Assembly: GCA_945273835.1 (NCBI GenBank)
Contig: CALYPL010000004.1
Span: 57,433-121,432, forward strand
Direction of reading: 5' to 3'
From: an uncultured Dysgonomonas sp.
Lineage (GTDB): Bacteria > Bacteroidota > Bacteroidia > Bacteroidales > Dysgonomonadaceae
Length of the DNA: 64,000 nt
Shown here: piece after piece, positions 18,941-26,436 of the stretch
Position numbering within the stretch: the first letter of the stretch is position 1
How the letters are laid out: every line of letters begins with the position of its first letter
Made by a program: the position numbers and the translations under genes
The notes under the pieces: generated by a model
What the model saw: the letters and a program-made list of their open reading frames with translations, nothing else
The model's database searches: none
Told to the model about the DNA's origin: nothing

Positions 18941-19594
18941 TTAAACCAAACTTTTAAGACGATGGATCATATCTTCGGGATCAGATTCAGCAAAAACAGC
19001 ACTTCCGGCAACAAGGATATCTGCTCCTGCATCAACAAGTTTTTTACCTGTTTCAACATTCACACCTCCATCAACTTCTATCAACGTTTTCAAATTGCGT
19101 TTACTGATCATTTCTTTCAGAGAATTTATCTTACGCAAAGAATTTTCAATAAAACGTTGCCCTCCAAAACCCGGATTCACCGACATTATTAAGACCATAT
19201 CTATATCGTGAATGATATCTTCAAGTAAAGAAATTGGTGTATGCGGGTTAAGAGCAACCCCCGCTTTCATTCCGGCATCATGGATGGCAGCTACCGTGCG
19301 GTGAAGATGTAAACAAGCCTCGTAATGAATAGTCATCATATAAGCTCCGGCATCCTTCATTACATCAATATATTTATCAGGGTAAACAATCATAAGATGC
19401 ACATCTAAAGGCTTCCGGGCAATTTTTTTTATTTGTTTGATAACAGGAAATCCGAACGAGATATTCGGCACAAAAGTACCGTCCATCACGTCACAATGAA
19501 TCCAGTCAGCCTCACTACGATTTATCATTTCAATATCAGCTTCAAGATTTAAAAAATCTGCCGACAGGATCGATGGTGCTACCTTATGAGTCAT
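18941..19594 (-). CDS. rpe: Ribulose-phosphate 3-epimerase
   Basis: 217 residues, full length. It interconverts ribulose-5-P and xylulose-5-P in the pentose phosphate pathway. The TIM barrel carries the metal ligands H33 and D35 (WIHCDVMDG), H66 (DVHLMI) and D175 (IEVDGGVN). The phosphate site MSVNPGFGGQ is intact. It begins a probable minus-strand operon with comEC 19 bases on. A terminator upstream (19647-19686) separates it from the small gene behind it, so its promoter must lie within 19595-19646. Confidence 0.97.
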   Translation of the reverse strand: MTHKVAPSILSADFLNLEADIEMINRSEADWIHCDVMDGTFVPNISFGFPVIKQIKKIARKPLDVHLMIVYPDKYIDVMKDAGAYMMTIHYEACLHLHRTVAAIHDAGMKAGVALNPHTPISLLEDIIHDIDMVLIMSVNPGFGGQRFIENSLRKINSLKEMISKRNLKTLIEVDGGVNVETGKKLVDAGADILVAGSAVFAESDPEDMIHRLKSLV

Positions 19595-19646
19595 ATTTTG
19601 AATAATTTAAAATCTAAACAAAGATAATTAAAAAGACACTCCACAT

Positions 19647-19686
19647 AAAAGAAAAGGCGTAAAAAGCAATCAGTCTTCCACGCCTT
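19647..19686 (-). terminator. Terminator of the 50-residue small gene
   Basis: On the minus strand AAGGCGT and ACGCCTT (plus 19654-19660 and 19680-19686) pair perfectly around 19 bases and are followed by TTCTTTTATG. It ends the small ORF at 19707-19859. Confidence 0.6.
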
Positions 19687-19706
19687 AACTTATAATTGAA
19701 TCTCAT

Positions 19707-19859
19707 TTAATTTACACATATTGTATTAATAGAAGTCGGCAATTTTTTTTCCGTAAAGAACGTACGTGCATATATTTTCAAAAAATCCACCGTTTTATCG
19801 GAAGGTACGACAACCTTCTTTTTGCCATCACATAATAAAGGAGTAATATCTTTCTTCAT
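19707..19859 (-). CDS. 50-residue conserved-looking small protein
   Basis: An ATG at 19859 opens 50 codons: it starts MKKDITPLLCDGKKKVVVPS and ends with TSINTICVN. The middle, DKTVDFLKIYARTF, looks like one amphipathic helix. The composition is protein-like, with two cysteines (C10, C48) and no signal peptide. A stem with T-rich tail lies just downstream on the same strand. I do not recognise the product; the opening 'ITPLL..GKK.VVVPS..T..FLK' has the feel of small uncharacterised Bacteroidota proteins, but this is impression rather than a match. It is transcribed away from rpsU. Confidence 0.6.
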   Translation of the reverse strand: MKKDITPLLCDGKKKVVVPSDKTVDFLKIYARTFFTEKKLPTSINTICVN

Positions 19860-19992
19860 AGGCCAAATAGTTTATGTTTTATTAGAAAACGTCGGAAATT
19901 ACAACTTATTGTATTCATAATGATTTAAACTTTATATTAATAATCTGGCCTATCAAAGATTTTAAAGCAACTAAAAAAAATTAATAAAACGA

Positions 19993-20024
19993 TTTGGATA
20001 TCAACCATAAATAGTATAAATTTG
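19993..20024 (+). promoter_or_regulatory. Promoter of rpsU (TTTG-N20-TAAATTTG)
   Basis: TTTG at 19993-19996 and TAAATTTG at 20017-20024, with 20 bases between, match both the -33 and -7 Bacteroidota consensus elements. Transcription should start near 20030, giving a leader of about 190 bases before rpsU. Confidence 0.75.
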
Positions 20025-20036
20025 CAACCCGAAAAA

Positions 20037-20171
20037 AGAAGGGAGGTTAAATGGATTCTTGAACTTAAAATAGCTATTAAATTGGCAATATTGTCTTTAA
20101 ACATGACAATGTTCAGGATTCATTTATAAATAAACTCAACAAAGCGATCAAAGATTTAGGGTAAAAGCCCT
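20037..20171 (+). promoter_or_regulatory. rpsU leader: extended Shine-Dalgarno, mini-ORF and long hairpin
   Basis: AGAAGGGAGGT (20037-20047) matches the extended anti-SD complement AGAAAGGAGGT at 10 of 11 bases, the exception allowing a G-U pair. It is followed four bases after GGAGG by an ATG at 20051. Bases 20049-20064 can pair with 20111-20125 in a 15-bp stem with one bulge and two wobbles, burying that ATG but not the SD. An inner stem joins ATTGTC (20090-20095) to GACAAT (20105-20110). A small AGGG/CCCT hairpin follows at 20158-20171. The arrangement suggests translational or transcriptional feedback on bS21 synthesis; this is inference. Confidence 0.6.
20051..20062 (+). other. Three-codon leader ORF (Met-Asp-Ser-stop) before rpsU
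   Basis: ATG GAT TCT TGA stands four bases behind a near-perfect SD at the predicted 5' end of the rpsU transcript. Its start codon lies in the 5' arm of the leader hairpin, so initiation here would compete with hairpin formation. Confidence 0.45.
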
Positions 20172-20217
20172 CATTAATTTAAATTTAGTAGATTAAACAA
20201 TTAACAATACAAAGAAT

Positions 20218-20409
20218 ATGATCATCGTACCTATTAAAGAAGGCGAAAACATTGAAAAAGCCTTAAAAAAATTCAAAAGAAAATACGAAAAAACCGGCGT
20301 GGTTAAAGAATTGAGAAGACGTCAGGCTTTTGAAAAACCATCCATTACCAAAAGACAACAAAAGCTGCACGCTATTTATGTTCAAAAAATGCACCAAGAC
20401 GAAGATTAA
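20218..20409 (+). CDS. rpsU: 30S ribosomal protein bS21
   Basis: 63 residues, very basic, beginning MIIVPIKEGENIEKALKKFKR, the usual bS21 start. bS21 binds the 30S platform near the 3' end of 16S rRNA. In Bacteroidota it helps sequester the anti-Shine-Dalgarno sequence together with bS18 and bS6. The start region (AAAGAAT before ATG) has no SD, whereas a strong one stands far upstream in the leader. xerC follows after 64 bases and hpf overlaps xerC, so the three are probably one unit. The promoter and leader are described separately. Confidence 0.97.
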   Translation: MIIVPIKEGENIEKALKKFKRKYEKTGVVKELRRRQAFEKPSITKRQQKLHAIYVQKMHQDED

Positions 20410-20473
20410 ATTCTGAAATTAGCATTTCCCATTAAAAAATTAGTAACTTCGTTACGAAGTAAAACTAAAAATC

Positions 20474-21382
20474 ATGGAATTGCTAATCGACAAATACATA
20501 AAATATCTCCGATATGAAAGGAATTACTCCTCACATACGGAGATATCTTATTTTAATGACCTTAAGCAATTCTGTACATTCATACAAAATAATCATCCCG
20601 AATTAACTTTAACAGACGTTGACGCCAATATTATCAGGTTATGGATTGTTTCTTTAATGAATGAAAAAACATCTCCACGTTCCGTCAACCGCAAAATAAG
20701 CGCATTAAAATCCTTCTATAAATATTTACTAAGAATCGGGACAATAGAAATAGATCCGACCCGAAAAGTCTCTGGACCTAAAACTAAAAAACCTATACCT
20801 TCTTTTGTAAAAACTTCCGATATAGAAGCCATACTTAACGATAATCAGGCAGAAGATTCGTTCGAAACATTCCGAAACCATGTTATTATGGAACTATTCT
20901 ACGTAACAGGTATTCGTCGTGCAGAACTTATCGGGTTAAAAGATACGGATGTAGATTTTAGCTTAAAAAGCATAAAAGTCACAGGAAAACGCAACAAGCA
21001 ACGCATAATACCACTAAGCAACAGCACATTAGATTTATTAAATCAATATATAAACCGCCGCAACGAAGAAATAGAAAATACCCCCGAAGCGCTTTTCGTC
21101 AAAAACGACGGTCAACCCCTATACCCGATGTTAGTACATCGGATTGTAACCAATATCCTGAAATGGATTTCTACATTATCCAAAATAAGCCCACACGTAT
21201 TAAGACATACGTTTGCAACAGACATGCTTAATAACGGCGCAGATATAAACGCAGTAAAAGAACTGTTAGGCCACTCAAGCCTTGCATCAACAGAAGTTTA
21301 CACACACACCTCTTTCGAGGAATTAAAAAAAATTTACAACAAAGCCCATCCAAGGGCAGAAAAAAAGGAGGAATCAATATGA
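20474..21382 (+). CDS. xerC: Tyrosine recombinase XerC/XerD
   Basis: 302 residues, full length. It resolves chromosome dimers at dif with a partner recombinase before division. The N-terminal SAM-like core-binding domain covers about 1-90. The catalytic domain has R148 (TGIRRAEL), K172 (TGKRNKQR), H241 and R244 (HVLRHTFA), H267 (LLGHSSL) and nucleophile Y276 (STEVYTHT). All are intact. The genome context rpsU-xerC-hpf is typical of the order and argues for a housekeeping Xer protein, not a phage integrase. The last codons overlap the hpf start by four bases and include the hpf SD. Confidence 0.93.
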   Translation: MELLIDKYIKYLRYERNYSSHTEISYFNDLKQFCTFIQNNHPELTLTDVDANIIRLWIVSLMNEKTSPRSVNRKISALKSFYKYLLRIGTIEIDPTRKVSGPKTKKPIPSFVKTSDIEAILNDNQAEDSFETFRNHVIMELFYVTGIRRAELIGLKDTDVDFSLKSIKVTGKRNKQRIIPLSNSTLDLLNQYINRRNEEIENTPEALFVKNDGQPLYPMLVHRIVTNILKWISTLSKISPHVLRHTFATDMLNNGADINAVKELLGHSSLASTEVYTHTSFEELKKIYNKAHPRAEKKEESI

Positions 21383-21678
21383 CCACAACAATTCAATCAC
21401 TACATTTCGATGCAGCAGAACAGCTAAAAGAATTTATCACAAAAAAACTTAACAAACTTGATAAATTCACAGATACTATCATCGACTCTGAAGTTATACT
21501 CAAAGTAGTGAAACCCGAAACATCGAATAACAAGGAAACATCAATTAAGCTTAATGCTAAAAATGGCGAATTTTTCGCATCCAAAGTCGCAGATTCATTC
21601 GAAGAATCAACAGTACTTTGCATTGAAGCATTAGAAAAACAAATTTTAAAGGCAAAAGACAAAAAACAAGAGAAATAA
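21379..21678 (+). CDS. hpf: Ribosome hibernation promoting factor (HPF/RaiA family, short form)
   Basis: 99 residues, the short form without the dimerising C-terminal domain of long HPF. The beta-alpha-beta-beta-beta-alpha fold is visible, with ITKKLNKLDKFTDTIIDSEVILKV and a lysine-rich end. HPF binds the 30S mRNA channel of idle ribosomes in stationary phase. The start overlaps the xerC stop (ATGA). AAAAGGAGG (21363-21371) stands seven bases before the ATG, a canonical SD that is rare in this window. The same bases encode the Lys-Lys-Glu-Glu end of XerC. That makes hpf a likely target of ribosomes with an exposed anti-SD. Confidence 0.92.
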   Translation: MTTTIQSLHFDAAEQLKEFITKKLNKLDKFTDTIIDSEVILKVVKPETSNNKETSIKLNAKNGEFFASKVADSFEESTVLCIEALEKQILKAKDKKQEK

Positions 21679-21740
21679 TTCTGTTAAATTATTCTGCAAC
21701 ATCAATATTTTAAATAGACAAAAAAATTAAAGGTAAACTA

Positions 21741-21771
21741 TTGTATTTGTAAAAAATAATACCTAATTTTG
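21741..21771 (+). promoter_or_regulatory. Promoter of the tRNA(Thr)-tuf-rpoC transcription unit
   Basis: TAATTTTG at 21764-21771 matches the -7 consensus. TTG at 21741-21743 stands 20 bases before it as a -33 element. The predicted start is near 21778. GCCGT and ACGGC (21774-21778, 21800-21804) could pair in the short leader before the first tRNA. Confidence 0.6.
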
Positions 21772-21823
21772 TCGCCGTTTCGCTTAGGAAGAAAGCCTTA
21801 CGGCGGCAATTCGCTTTTAACAA

Positions 21824-21897
21824 GCCTCTTTAGCTCAGCTGGCCAGAGCACGTGATTTGTAATCTCGGGGTCGTTGGTTCGAATCCGACAAGAGGCT
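21824..21897 (+). tRNA. tRNA-Thr (TGT anticodon)
   Basis: Cloverleaf with acceptor GCCTCTT/AAGAGGC, T-arm GTTGG-TTCGAAT-CCGAC, and anticodon loop TTTGTAA (anticodon TGT at 21858-21860). The anticodon stem CGTGA/TCTCG carries one T-T mismatch. CCA is not encoded. Confidence 0.95.
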
Positions 21898-21942
21898 CAG
21901 AAAAAAAATCAGTAATCCACTGATGCTTTCAAGCCAAAACAA

Positions 21943-22014
<72 letters not shown>

Positions 22015-22068
22015 CTATTTTTAGACACTATTATTGTAACTATATACATTAACTAAATAGATAAAATT

Positions 22069-23256
22069 ATGGCAAAAGAACATTTTAACCGGTCGAAACC
22101 GCATGTAAACATCGGTACAATCGGTCACGTTGACCACGGTAAGACTACTCTTACTGCTGCTATCACAACAGTTTTAGCTAAAAAAGGTCTATCTGAAGTA
22201 AAATCTTTCGACCAGATCGATAACGCTCCAGAAGAAAAAGAACGTGGTATCACTATCAATACATCACACGTAGAATACGAAACAGCTAACCGTCACTACG
22301 CACACGTTGACTGTCCGGGACACGCTGACTATGTGAAAAACATGGTTACAGGTGCTGCTCAGATGGACGGAGCCATAATTGTAGTTGCTGCTACAGACGG
22401 TCCGATGCCACAAACTCGCGAGCACATCCTTTTGGCTCGTCAGGTAAACGTGCCTCGTCTTGTTGTATTCATGAACAAATGCGATGTTGTTGAAGACGAA
22501 GAAATGCTTGAGCTTGTTGAACTTGAAATGAGAGAAATCCTTTCATTCTATGATTTCGACGGCGACAATACACCGGTTATCCGTGGTTCTGCATTAGGAG
22601 CATTGAACGGCGTTGAAAAATGGGAAGAACAAGTAATGGAGTTGATGAACTCAGTAGATACTTGGATTCCTCTACCTGAACGTGACGTTGACAAACCATT
22701 CTTGATGCCAGTAGAAGACGTGTTCTCTATCACAGGTCGTGGTACAGTAGCAACAGGTCGTATCGAAACAGGTCGTATCAAAACTGGTGAAGAAGTACAA
22801 ATCATCGGTCTTGGAGCAGAAGGCAAAAAATCAGTTGTAACTGGTGTTGAAATGTTCCGTAAGATCCTTGACGACGGACAAGCTGGTGATAACGTAGGTC
22901 TTCTTCTTCGTGGTATTGACAAAGAAGAAATCAAACGTGGTATGGTTATCTGCCACCCTGGAAAAATAACACCTCATACAAAATTCAAAGCAGAGGTTTA
23001 TATCTTGAAAAAAGAAGAAGGTGGACGCCACACTCCATTCCATAACAAATATCGTCCTCAATTCTATATCCGTACATTGGATGTAACAGGAGAAATCACT
23101 CTTCCAGAAGGAACAGATATGGTTATGCCAGGAGATAACCTTACAATCTCTGTTGAACTAATCTACCCAGTAGCATGTAACGTAGGTCTTCGTTTCGCTA
23201 TCCGCGAAGGTGGACGTACAGTAGGTGCTGGTCAGATTACAGAAATCCTTGACTAA
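22069..23256 (+). CDS. tuf: Elongation factor Tu
   Basis: 395 residues, full length. EF-Tu carries aminoacyl-tRNA to the ribosomal A site as a GTP complex. The P-loop is GHVDHGKTT (from residue 19); the switch region [12 protein letters not shown], the DCPGHADY motif and NKCD for guanine specificity are all intact. Domains 2 and 3 follow, ending in [11 protein letters not shown]. It lies between two threonine tRNAs upstream and a tryptophan tRNA downstream, so the RNA is a mixed tRNA-mRNA transcript that must be processed. Codon use is visibly biased to highly expressed codons (CGT, GGT, TTC). Confidence 0.99.
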   Translation: MAKEHFNRSKPHVNIGTIGHVDHGKTTLTAAITTVLAKKGLSEVKSFDQIDNAPEEKERGITINTSHVEYETANRHYAHVDCPGHADYVKNMVTGAAQMDGAIIVVAATDGPMPQTREHILLARQVNVPRLVVFMNKCDVVEDEEMLELVELEMREILSFYDFDGDNTPVIRGSALGALNGVEKWEEQVMELMNSVDTWIPLPERDVDKPFLMPVEDVFSITGRGTVATGRIETGRIKTGEEVQIIGLGAEGKKSVVTGVEMFRKILDDGQAGDNVGLLLRGIDKEEIKRGMVICHPGKITPHTKFKAEVYILKKEEGGRHTPFHNKYRPQFYIRTLDVTGEITLPEGTDMVMPGDNLTISVELIYPVACNVGLRFAIREGGRTVGAGQITEILD

Positions 23257-23282
23257 TTATAACGCAAGTTATTTAGTATAAC

Positions 23283-23307
23283 GAAGCCGGAATTAAAAAC
23301 CGGCTTC
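23283..23307 (+). terminator. Hairpin after tuf
   Basis: GAAGCCGG (23283-23290) and CCGGCTTC (23300-23307) pair perfectly around AATTAAAAA. There is no T-run, and tRNA-Trp begins six bases later, so a processing or pausing role is as likely as termination. Confidence 0.5.
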
Positions 23308-23312
23308 TACCT

Positions 23313-23388
23313 ACGGGTTTAGCTCAGTTGGTAGAGCACTGGTCTCCAAAACCAGGTGTCGGGAGTTCGAGCCTCTCAACCCGTGCCA
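23313..23388 (+). tRNA. tRNA-Trp (CCA anticodon)
   Basis: Acceptor ACGGGTT/AACCCGT, D-arm GCTC/GAGC, anticodon stem CTGGT/ACCAG with loop CTCCAAA (anticodon CCA at 23346-23348), T-arm GGGAG-TTCGAGC-CTCTC. Discriminator G and a genomically encoded CCA end (23386-23388) follow, unlike the two threonine tRNAs here. Confidence 0.96.
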
Positions 23389-23404
23389 AAATCTCAAAAA
23401 GAGA

Positions 23405-23596
23405 ATGAAAAAGATAATTAACTACGTAAAAGATTCTTATAACGAACTTGTATATAAGGTTACTTGGCCAACTCGAGCCGAATTAACGAACAGTGCTGTT
23501 ATAGTCATGATTGCTTCCATCATAATGGCTGTAATAGTATTTGCTATTGATGGGGCATTCGAATGGGTAGTCAAATTTTTCTATGGTCTTATATAA
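23405..23596 (+). CDS. secE: Preprotein translocase subunit SecE
   Basis: 63 residues. It has the short form with one membrane helix (about 30-50, VIVMIASIIMAVIVFAIDG) after the conserved amphipathic motif ELVYKVTWPTRAEL. SecE clamps SecY in the protein-export channel. The secE-nusG-rplKAJL order, with tRNA-Trp just upstream, is the standard bacterial arrangement and supports the call. The start codon is 17 bases after the tRNA end. nusG begins 12 bases downstream. Confidence 0.96.
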   Translation: MKKIINYVKDSYNELVYKVTWPTRAELTNSAVIVMIASIIMAVIVFAIDGAFEWVVKFFYGLI

Positions 23597-23608
23597 TCTT
23601 CAATAGCA

Positions 23609-24154
23609 ATGTCTGAACTCGATAAAAAATGGTATGTTCTCCGTGCTGTCAGTGGAAAAGAAGCTAAAGTAAAAGAGTATCTTGAATCTGAAATGAAGAA
23701 AGGCGAACTAGGAAAATATATTTCTCAGGTTCTTATACCCACAGAAAAAACTTATATTATGCGTAACGGGAAGAAAGTTTTGAAAGAAAAAGCTTACTTA
23801 CCCGGTTATATATTGATTGAAGCAGCTCTTGTTGGGGAAGTTATTCATGAACTTCGTAATATTAATTACGTGGCAGGATTTTTACCGGATACAAAAAGTC
23901 CGCAACCTTTGCGCCAGTCTGAAGTAAATCGCATACTCGGCACAATGGACGAACTTGATGAACAACAGGTAGAAATGGATGTTCAATATTATGTAGGAGA
24001 AAATGTGAAAGTAACTAATGGACCTTTCTCAGGATTTTCCGGCATAATTGAAGAAGTGAATACAGAGAAAAAGAAATTAAAAGTAATGGTAAAAATATTC
24101 GGGCGTAAAACTCCGCTTGAATTGAATTACATGCAAGTCGAAAAAGAACAGTAA
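23609..24154 (+). CDS. nusG: Transcription termination/antitermination factor NusG
   Basis: 181 residues, full length. The N-terminal NGN domain (KKWYVLRAVSGKEAKVKEYL, about 5-110) binds RNA polymerase. The KOW domain (about 128-181, VKVTNGPFSGFSGIIEEVN) contacts Rho or uS10. NusG raises elongation rate and couples transcription to translation. Lying inside the secE-rplK operon, it is expressed with the ribosomal proteins. Confidence 0.97.
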   Translation: MSELDKKWYVLRAVSGKEAKVKEYLESEMKKGELGKYISQVLIPTEKTYIMRNGKKVLKEKAYLPGYILIEAALVGEVIHELRNINYVAGFLPDTKSPQPLRQSEVNRILGTMDELDEQQVEMDVQYYVGENVKVTNGPFSGFSGIIEEVNTEKKKLKVMVKIFGRKTPLELNYMQVEKEQ

Positions 24155-24214
24155 AATTGGTTACGCAGTTTGAGGTTCTTCTTTAAGATTAATAAAATTT
24201 AAATTAAAACAGAA

Positions 24215-24658
24215 ATGGCTAAAGAAATTGCTGGACAATTAAAATTACAGATTAAAGGCGGTGCAGCAAATCCATCACCACCCGTAGGGCCTGCATTAGG
24301 ATCGAAAGGTATCAACATCATGGATTTCTGTAAGCAATTTAATGCCAGAACTCAAGACAAACCAGGCAAAATACTTCCGGTTGTAATCACTTATTATGCT
24401 GATAAATCATTCGATTTCGTTGTAAAACAGCCACCTGTTCCGGTAATGTTGCTTGAAGCCTCTAAACAAAAAAGCGGCTCAGCAGAACCAAACCGTAAAA
24501 AAGTTGCTGAAATCACATGGGATCAGGTAAAAGCAATAGCAGAAGAAAAAATGTCTGACTTAAACTGCTTCAACCTCCAATCAGCAATGAAAATGGTTGC
24601 AGGAACAGCAAGAAGTATGGGTATTACCGTAAAAGGGGATTTCCCTGATGTTAAATAA
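24215..24658 (+). CDS. rplK: 50S ribosomal protein uL11
   Basis: 147 residues. It begins [20 protein letters not shown] and has the conserved [21 protein letters not shown] motif. The C-terminal RNA-binding domain includes [13 protein letters not shown]. uL11 forms the base of the L7/L12 stalk and contacts the GTPase centre of 23S rRNA. It is spaced 60 bases from nusG and 18 from rplA. Confidence 0.98.
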   Translation: MAKEIAGQLKLQIKGGAANPSPPVGPALGSKGINIMDFCKQFNARTQDKPGKILPVVITYYADKSFDFVVKQPPVPVMLLEASKQKSGSAEPNRKKVAEITWDQVKAIAEEKMSDLNCFNLQSAMKMVAGTARSMGITVKGDFPDVK

Positions 24659-24676
24659 TTAAACTTCAATTAGAAA

Positions 24677-25372
24677 ATGGGTAAACTTACAAAAAATCAA
24701 AAGTTAGCTTTCAGTAAAATTGAAGCAGGGAAATTATATACACTCAACGAAGCATCAGCTTTAGTAAAAGAAATAACTACAACTAAATTCGATGCATCTA
24801 TTGATGTAGACGTTCGTCTTGGTGTAGACCCACGTAAAGCTAACCAGATGGTGAGAGGAGTAGTATCTCTACCTCACGGAACAGGAAAGCAAGTTCGAGT
24901 TTTGGTATTATGTTCTCACGATGCCGAAGCTGCGGCTAAAGAAGCCGGAGCTGATTATGTCGGATTAGATGAATACATAGAAAAAATAAAAGGCGGTTGG
25001 ACCGATATCGATGTTATCATCACTCAGCCAGCTATCATGGGTAAAGTTGGAGCATTAGGACGTATATTAGGACCTCGTGGTCTGATGCCTAACCCTAAGA
25101 GCGGAACTGTAACACCTGATGTAGCAAAAGCTGTAGCAGAAGTAAAATCGGGTAAAATTGACTTCAAAGTAGATAAAGCAGGTATTATACATGCATCAGT
25201 AGGTAAAGTTTCATTTACTGCTGATCAGATCAAAGATAATGCTAAAGAATTTATCTCAACATTGATCAAATTAAAACCAGCAGCTGCAAAAGGAACCTAT
25301 GTTAAGAGCATATCTCTTTCGAGTACGATGAGTCCGGGTATTAAAATAGACCCTAAATCAGTAGAAAACTAA
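24677..25372 (+). CDS. rplA: 50S ribosomal protein uL1
   Basis: 231 residues. Signature [22 protein letters not shown] is present and ends the domain II insertion. uL1 forms the mobile E-site stalk and in many bacteria represses its own rplK-rplA mRNA. No obvious L1-binding mimic was identified in the short gap before rplK. rplJ starts 20 bases downstream. Confidence 0.98.
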   Translation: MGKLTKNQKLAFSKIEAGKLYTLNEASALVKEITTTKFDASIDVDVRLGVDPRKANQMVRGVVSLPHGTGKQVRVLVLCSHDAEAAAKEAGADYVGLDEYIEKIKGGWTDIDVIITQPAIMGKVGALGRILGPRGLMPNPKSGTVTPDVAKAVAEVKSGKIDFKVDKAGIIHASVGKVSFTADQIKDNAKEFISTLIKLKPAAAKGTYVKSISLSSTMSPGIKIDPKSVEN

Positions 25373-25392
25373 TTAAAATTCGATTTTAAGTT

Positions 25393-25905
25393 ATGAGAAA
25401 GGAAGATAAAGGCGCTATCATAGAATCCCTGACAGAAACACTGAAGCAGTACGATAATTTTTATCTGACAGATATTGCCACTTTAAACGCAGCCACAACA
25501 AGTGATCTTCGTCGCGAATGCGCAAAGCAAGACATTAAATTGATGGTTGTAAAAAACACATTACTGCAAAAAGCATTAGATTCGCTTGAAGGCGATTATT
25601 CAGAGCTTTATTCAGTATTGAAAGGTAATACTGCTATCATGTTCTCGACAGTAGCCAATGCACCCGCCAAATTAATAAAAAAATTCAATAAGGACGGAAT
25701 ACCTGCATTCAAGGCTGCATATGTTCAAGAAAGTTTCTATGTTGGCAAAAATCAGCTGGAATCACTGGTAAACATAAAGAGCAAAAACGAATTGCTTGGC
25801 GATGTTATCGGATTGTTACAATCACCTATCAAGAATGTTGTGTCTTCACTTCAATCAGGAGGCAATACAATCCATGGAGTTTTAGAAACTCTATCTAAAA
25901 GATAA
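25393..25905 (+). CDS. rplJ: 50S ribosomal protein uL10
   Basis: 170 residues. The N-terminal rRNA-binding part has MRKEDKGAIIESLTETLKQY, and the C-terminal helix that binds bL12 dimers ends in VLETLSKR. uL10 anchors the stalk. In E. coli an L10 leader gives autogenous control; here only 20 bases separate rplA and rplJ, so such a leader would have to lie within rplA. Confidence 0.97.
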   Translation: MRKEDKGAIIESLTETLKQYDNFYLTDIATLNAATTSDLRRECAKQDIKLMVVKNTLLQKALDSLEGDYSELYSVLKGNTAIMFSTVANAPAKLIKKFNKDGIPAFKAAYVQESFYVGKNQLESLVNIKSKNELLGDVIGLLQSPIKNVVSSLQSGGNTIHGVLETLSKR

Positions 25906-25952
25906 ATCCAACAAATCTATAAAAGAATAATAACATTTTAAATACAACAAAA

Positions 25953-26333
25953 ATGGCAGACGTAAAAGCTATTGCAGAACAATTAGTAAATTTGACAGTA
26001 AAAGAAGTAAGCGAACTTGCTGACATTCTGAAAACAGAATATGGTATCGAACCTGCAGCCGCTGCTGTTGCAGTTGCAGCAGGTCCTGCAGCTGGTGGTG
26101 CTGCTGATGCCGCTGAAGAAAAAACATCTTTCGATGTGATCCTAAAATCAGCAGGTGCAGCTAAATTAGCTGTTGTAAAAGCTGTAAAAGAATTGACAGG
26201 ACTTGGCTTGAAAGAAGCTAAAGACTTAGTAGACGGAGCTCCAAGCGAATTGAAAAAAGGAGTTACTAAAAATGAAGCTGACGCACTTAAAAAACAATTA
26301 GAAGAAGCAGGCGCAGAAGTTGAACTTAAGTAA
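25953..26333 (+). CDS. rplL: 50S ribosomal protein bL12
   Basis: 126 residues. The N-terminal dimerisation domain (1-35) is followed by an Ala/Val/Gly-rich hinge (about 36-55). The C-terminal domain carries [20 protein letters not shown], which recruits translation GTPases. It is slightly longer than E. coli L12. A strong stem-loop after the gene probably reduces transcription into rpoB, in keeping with the larger demand for bL12. Confidence 0.98.
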   Translation: MADVKAIAEQLVNLTVKEVSELADILKTEYGIEPAAAAVAVAAGPAAGGAADAAEEKTSFDVILKSAGAAKLAVVKAVKELTGLGLKEAKDLVDGAPSELKKGVTKNEADALKKQLEEAGAEVELK

Positions 26334-26358
26334 AAACCACCTGTTGAAAGAATAATAT

Positions 26359-26397
26359 GGTTAGGAACCTTCACTGAAGGAGGTTCTTAACCTTTTT
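26359..26397 (+). terminator. Attenuator-like terminator between rplL and rpoB
   Basis: GGTTAGGAACC and GGTTCTTAACC (with inner TTC/GAA) form a long stem ending in TTTTT. It lies inside the rplL-rpoB gap, where partial termination is known in other bacteria. rpoB starts 40 bases later without an obvious new promoter. Confidence 0.75.
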
Positions 26398-26436
26398 GCG
26401 TCAAAAATAATTAGTTCAATAAAATCAGGTTTCTAC

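Noticed and set aside
20474..21382. Integrase of a mobile element next to tRNA genes
   Set aside because: The rpsU-xerC-hpf context and XerD-like residue spacing point to the housekeeping recombinase. No att-like repeat of the tRNA 3' ends was found.
25895..26374. 159-codon open frame on the minus strand across rplL
   Set aside because: It is antisense to rplL, with Ala/Ser-rich low-complexity translation caused by the hinge codons of bL12. No protein motif.
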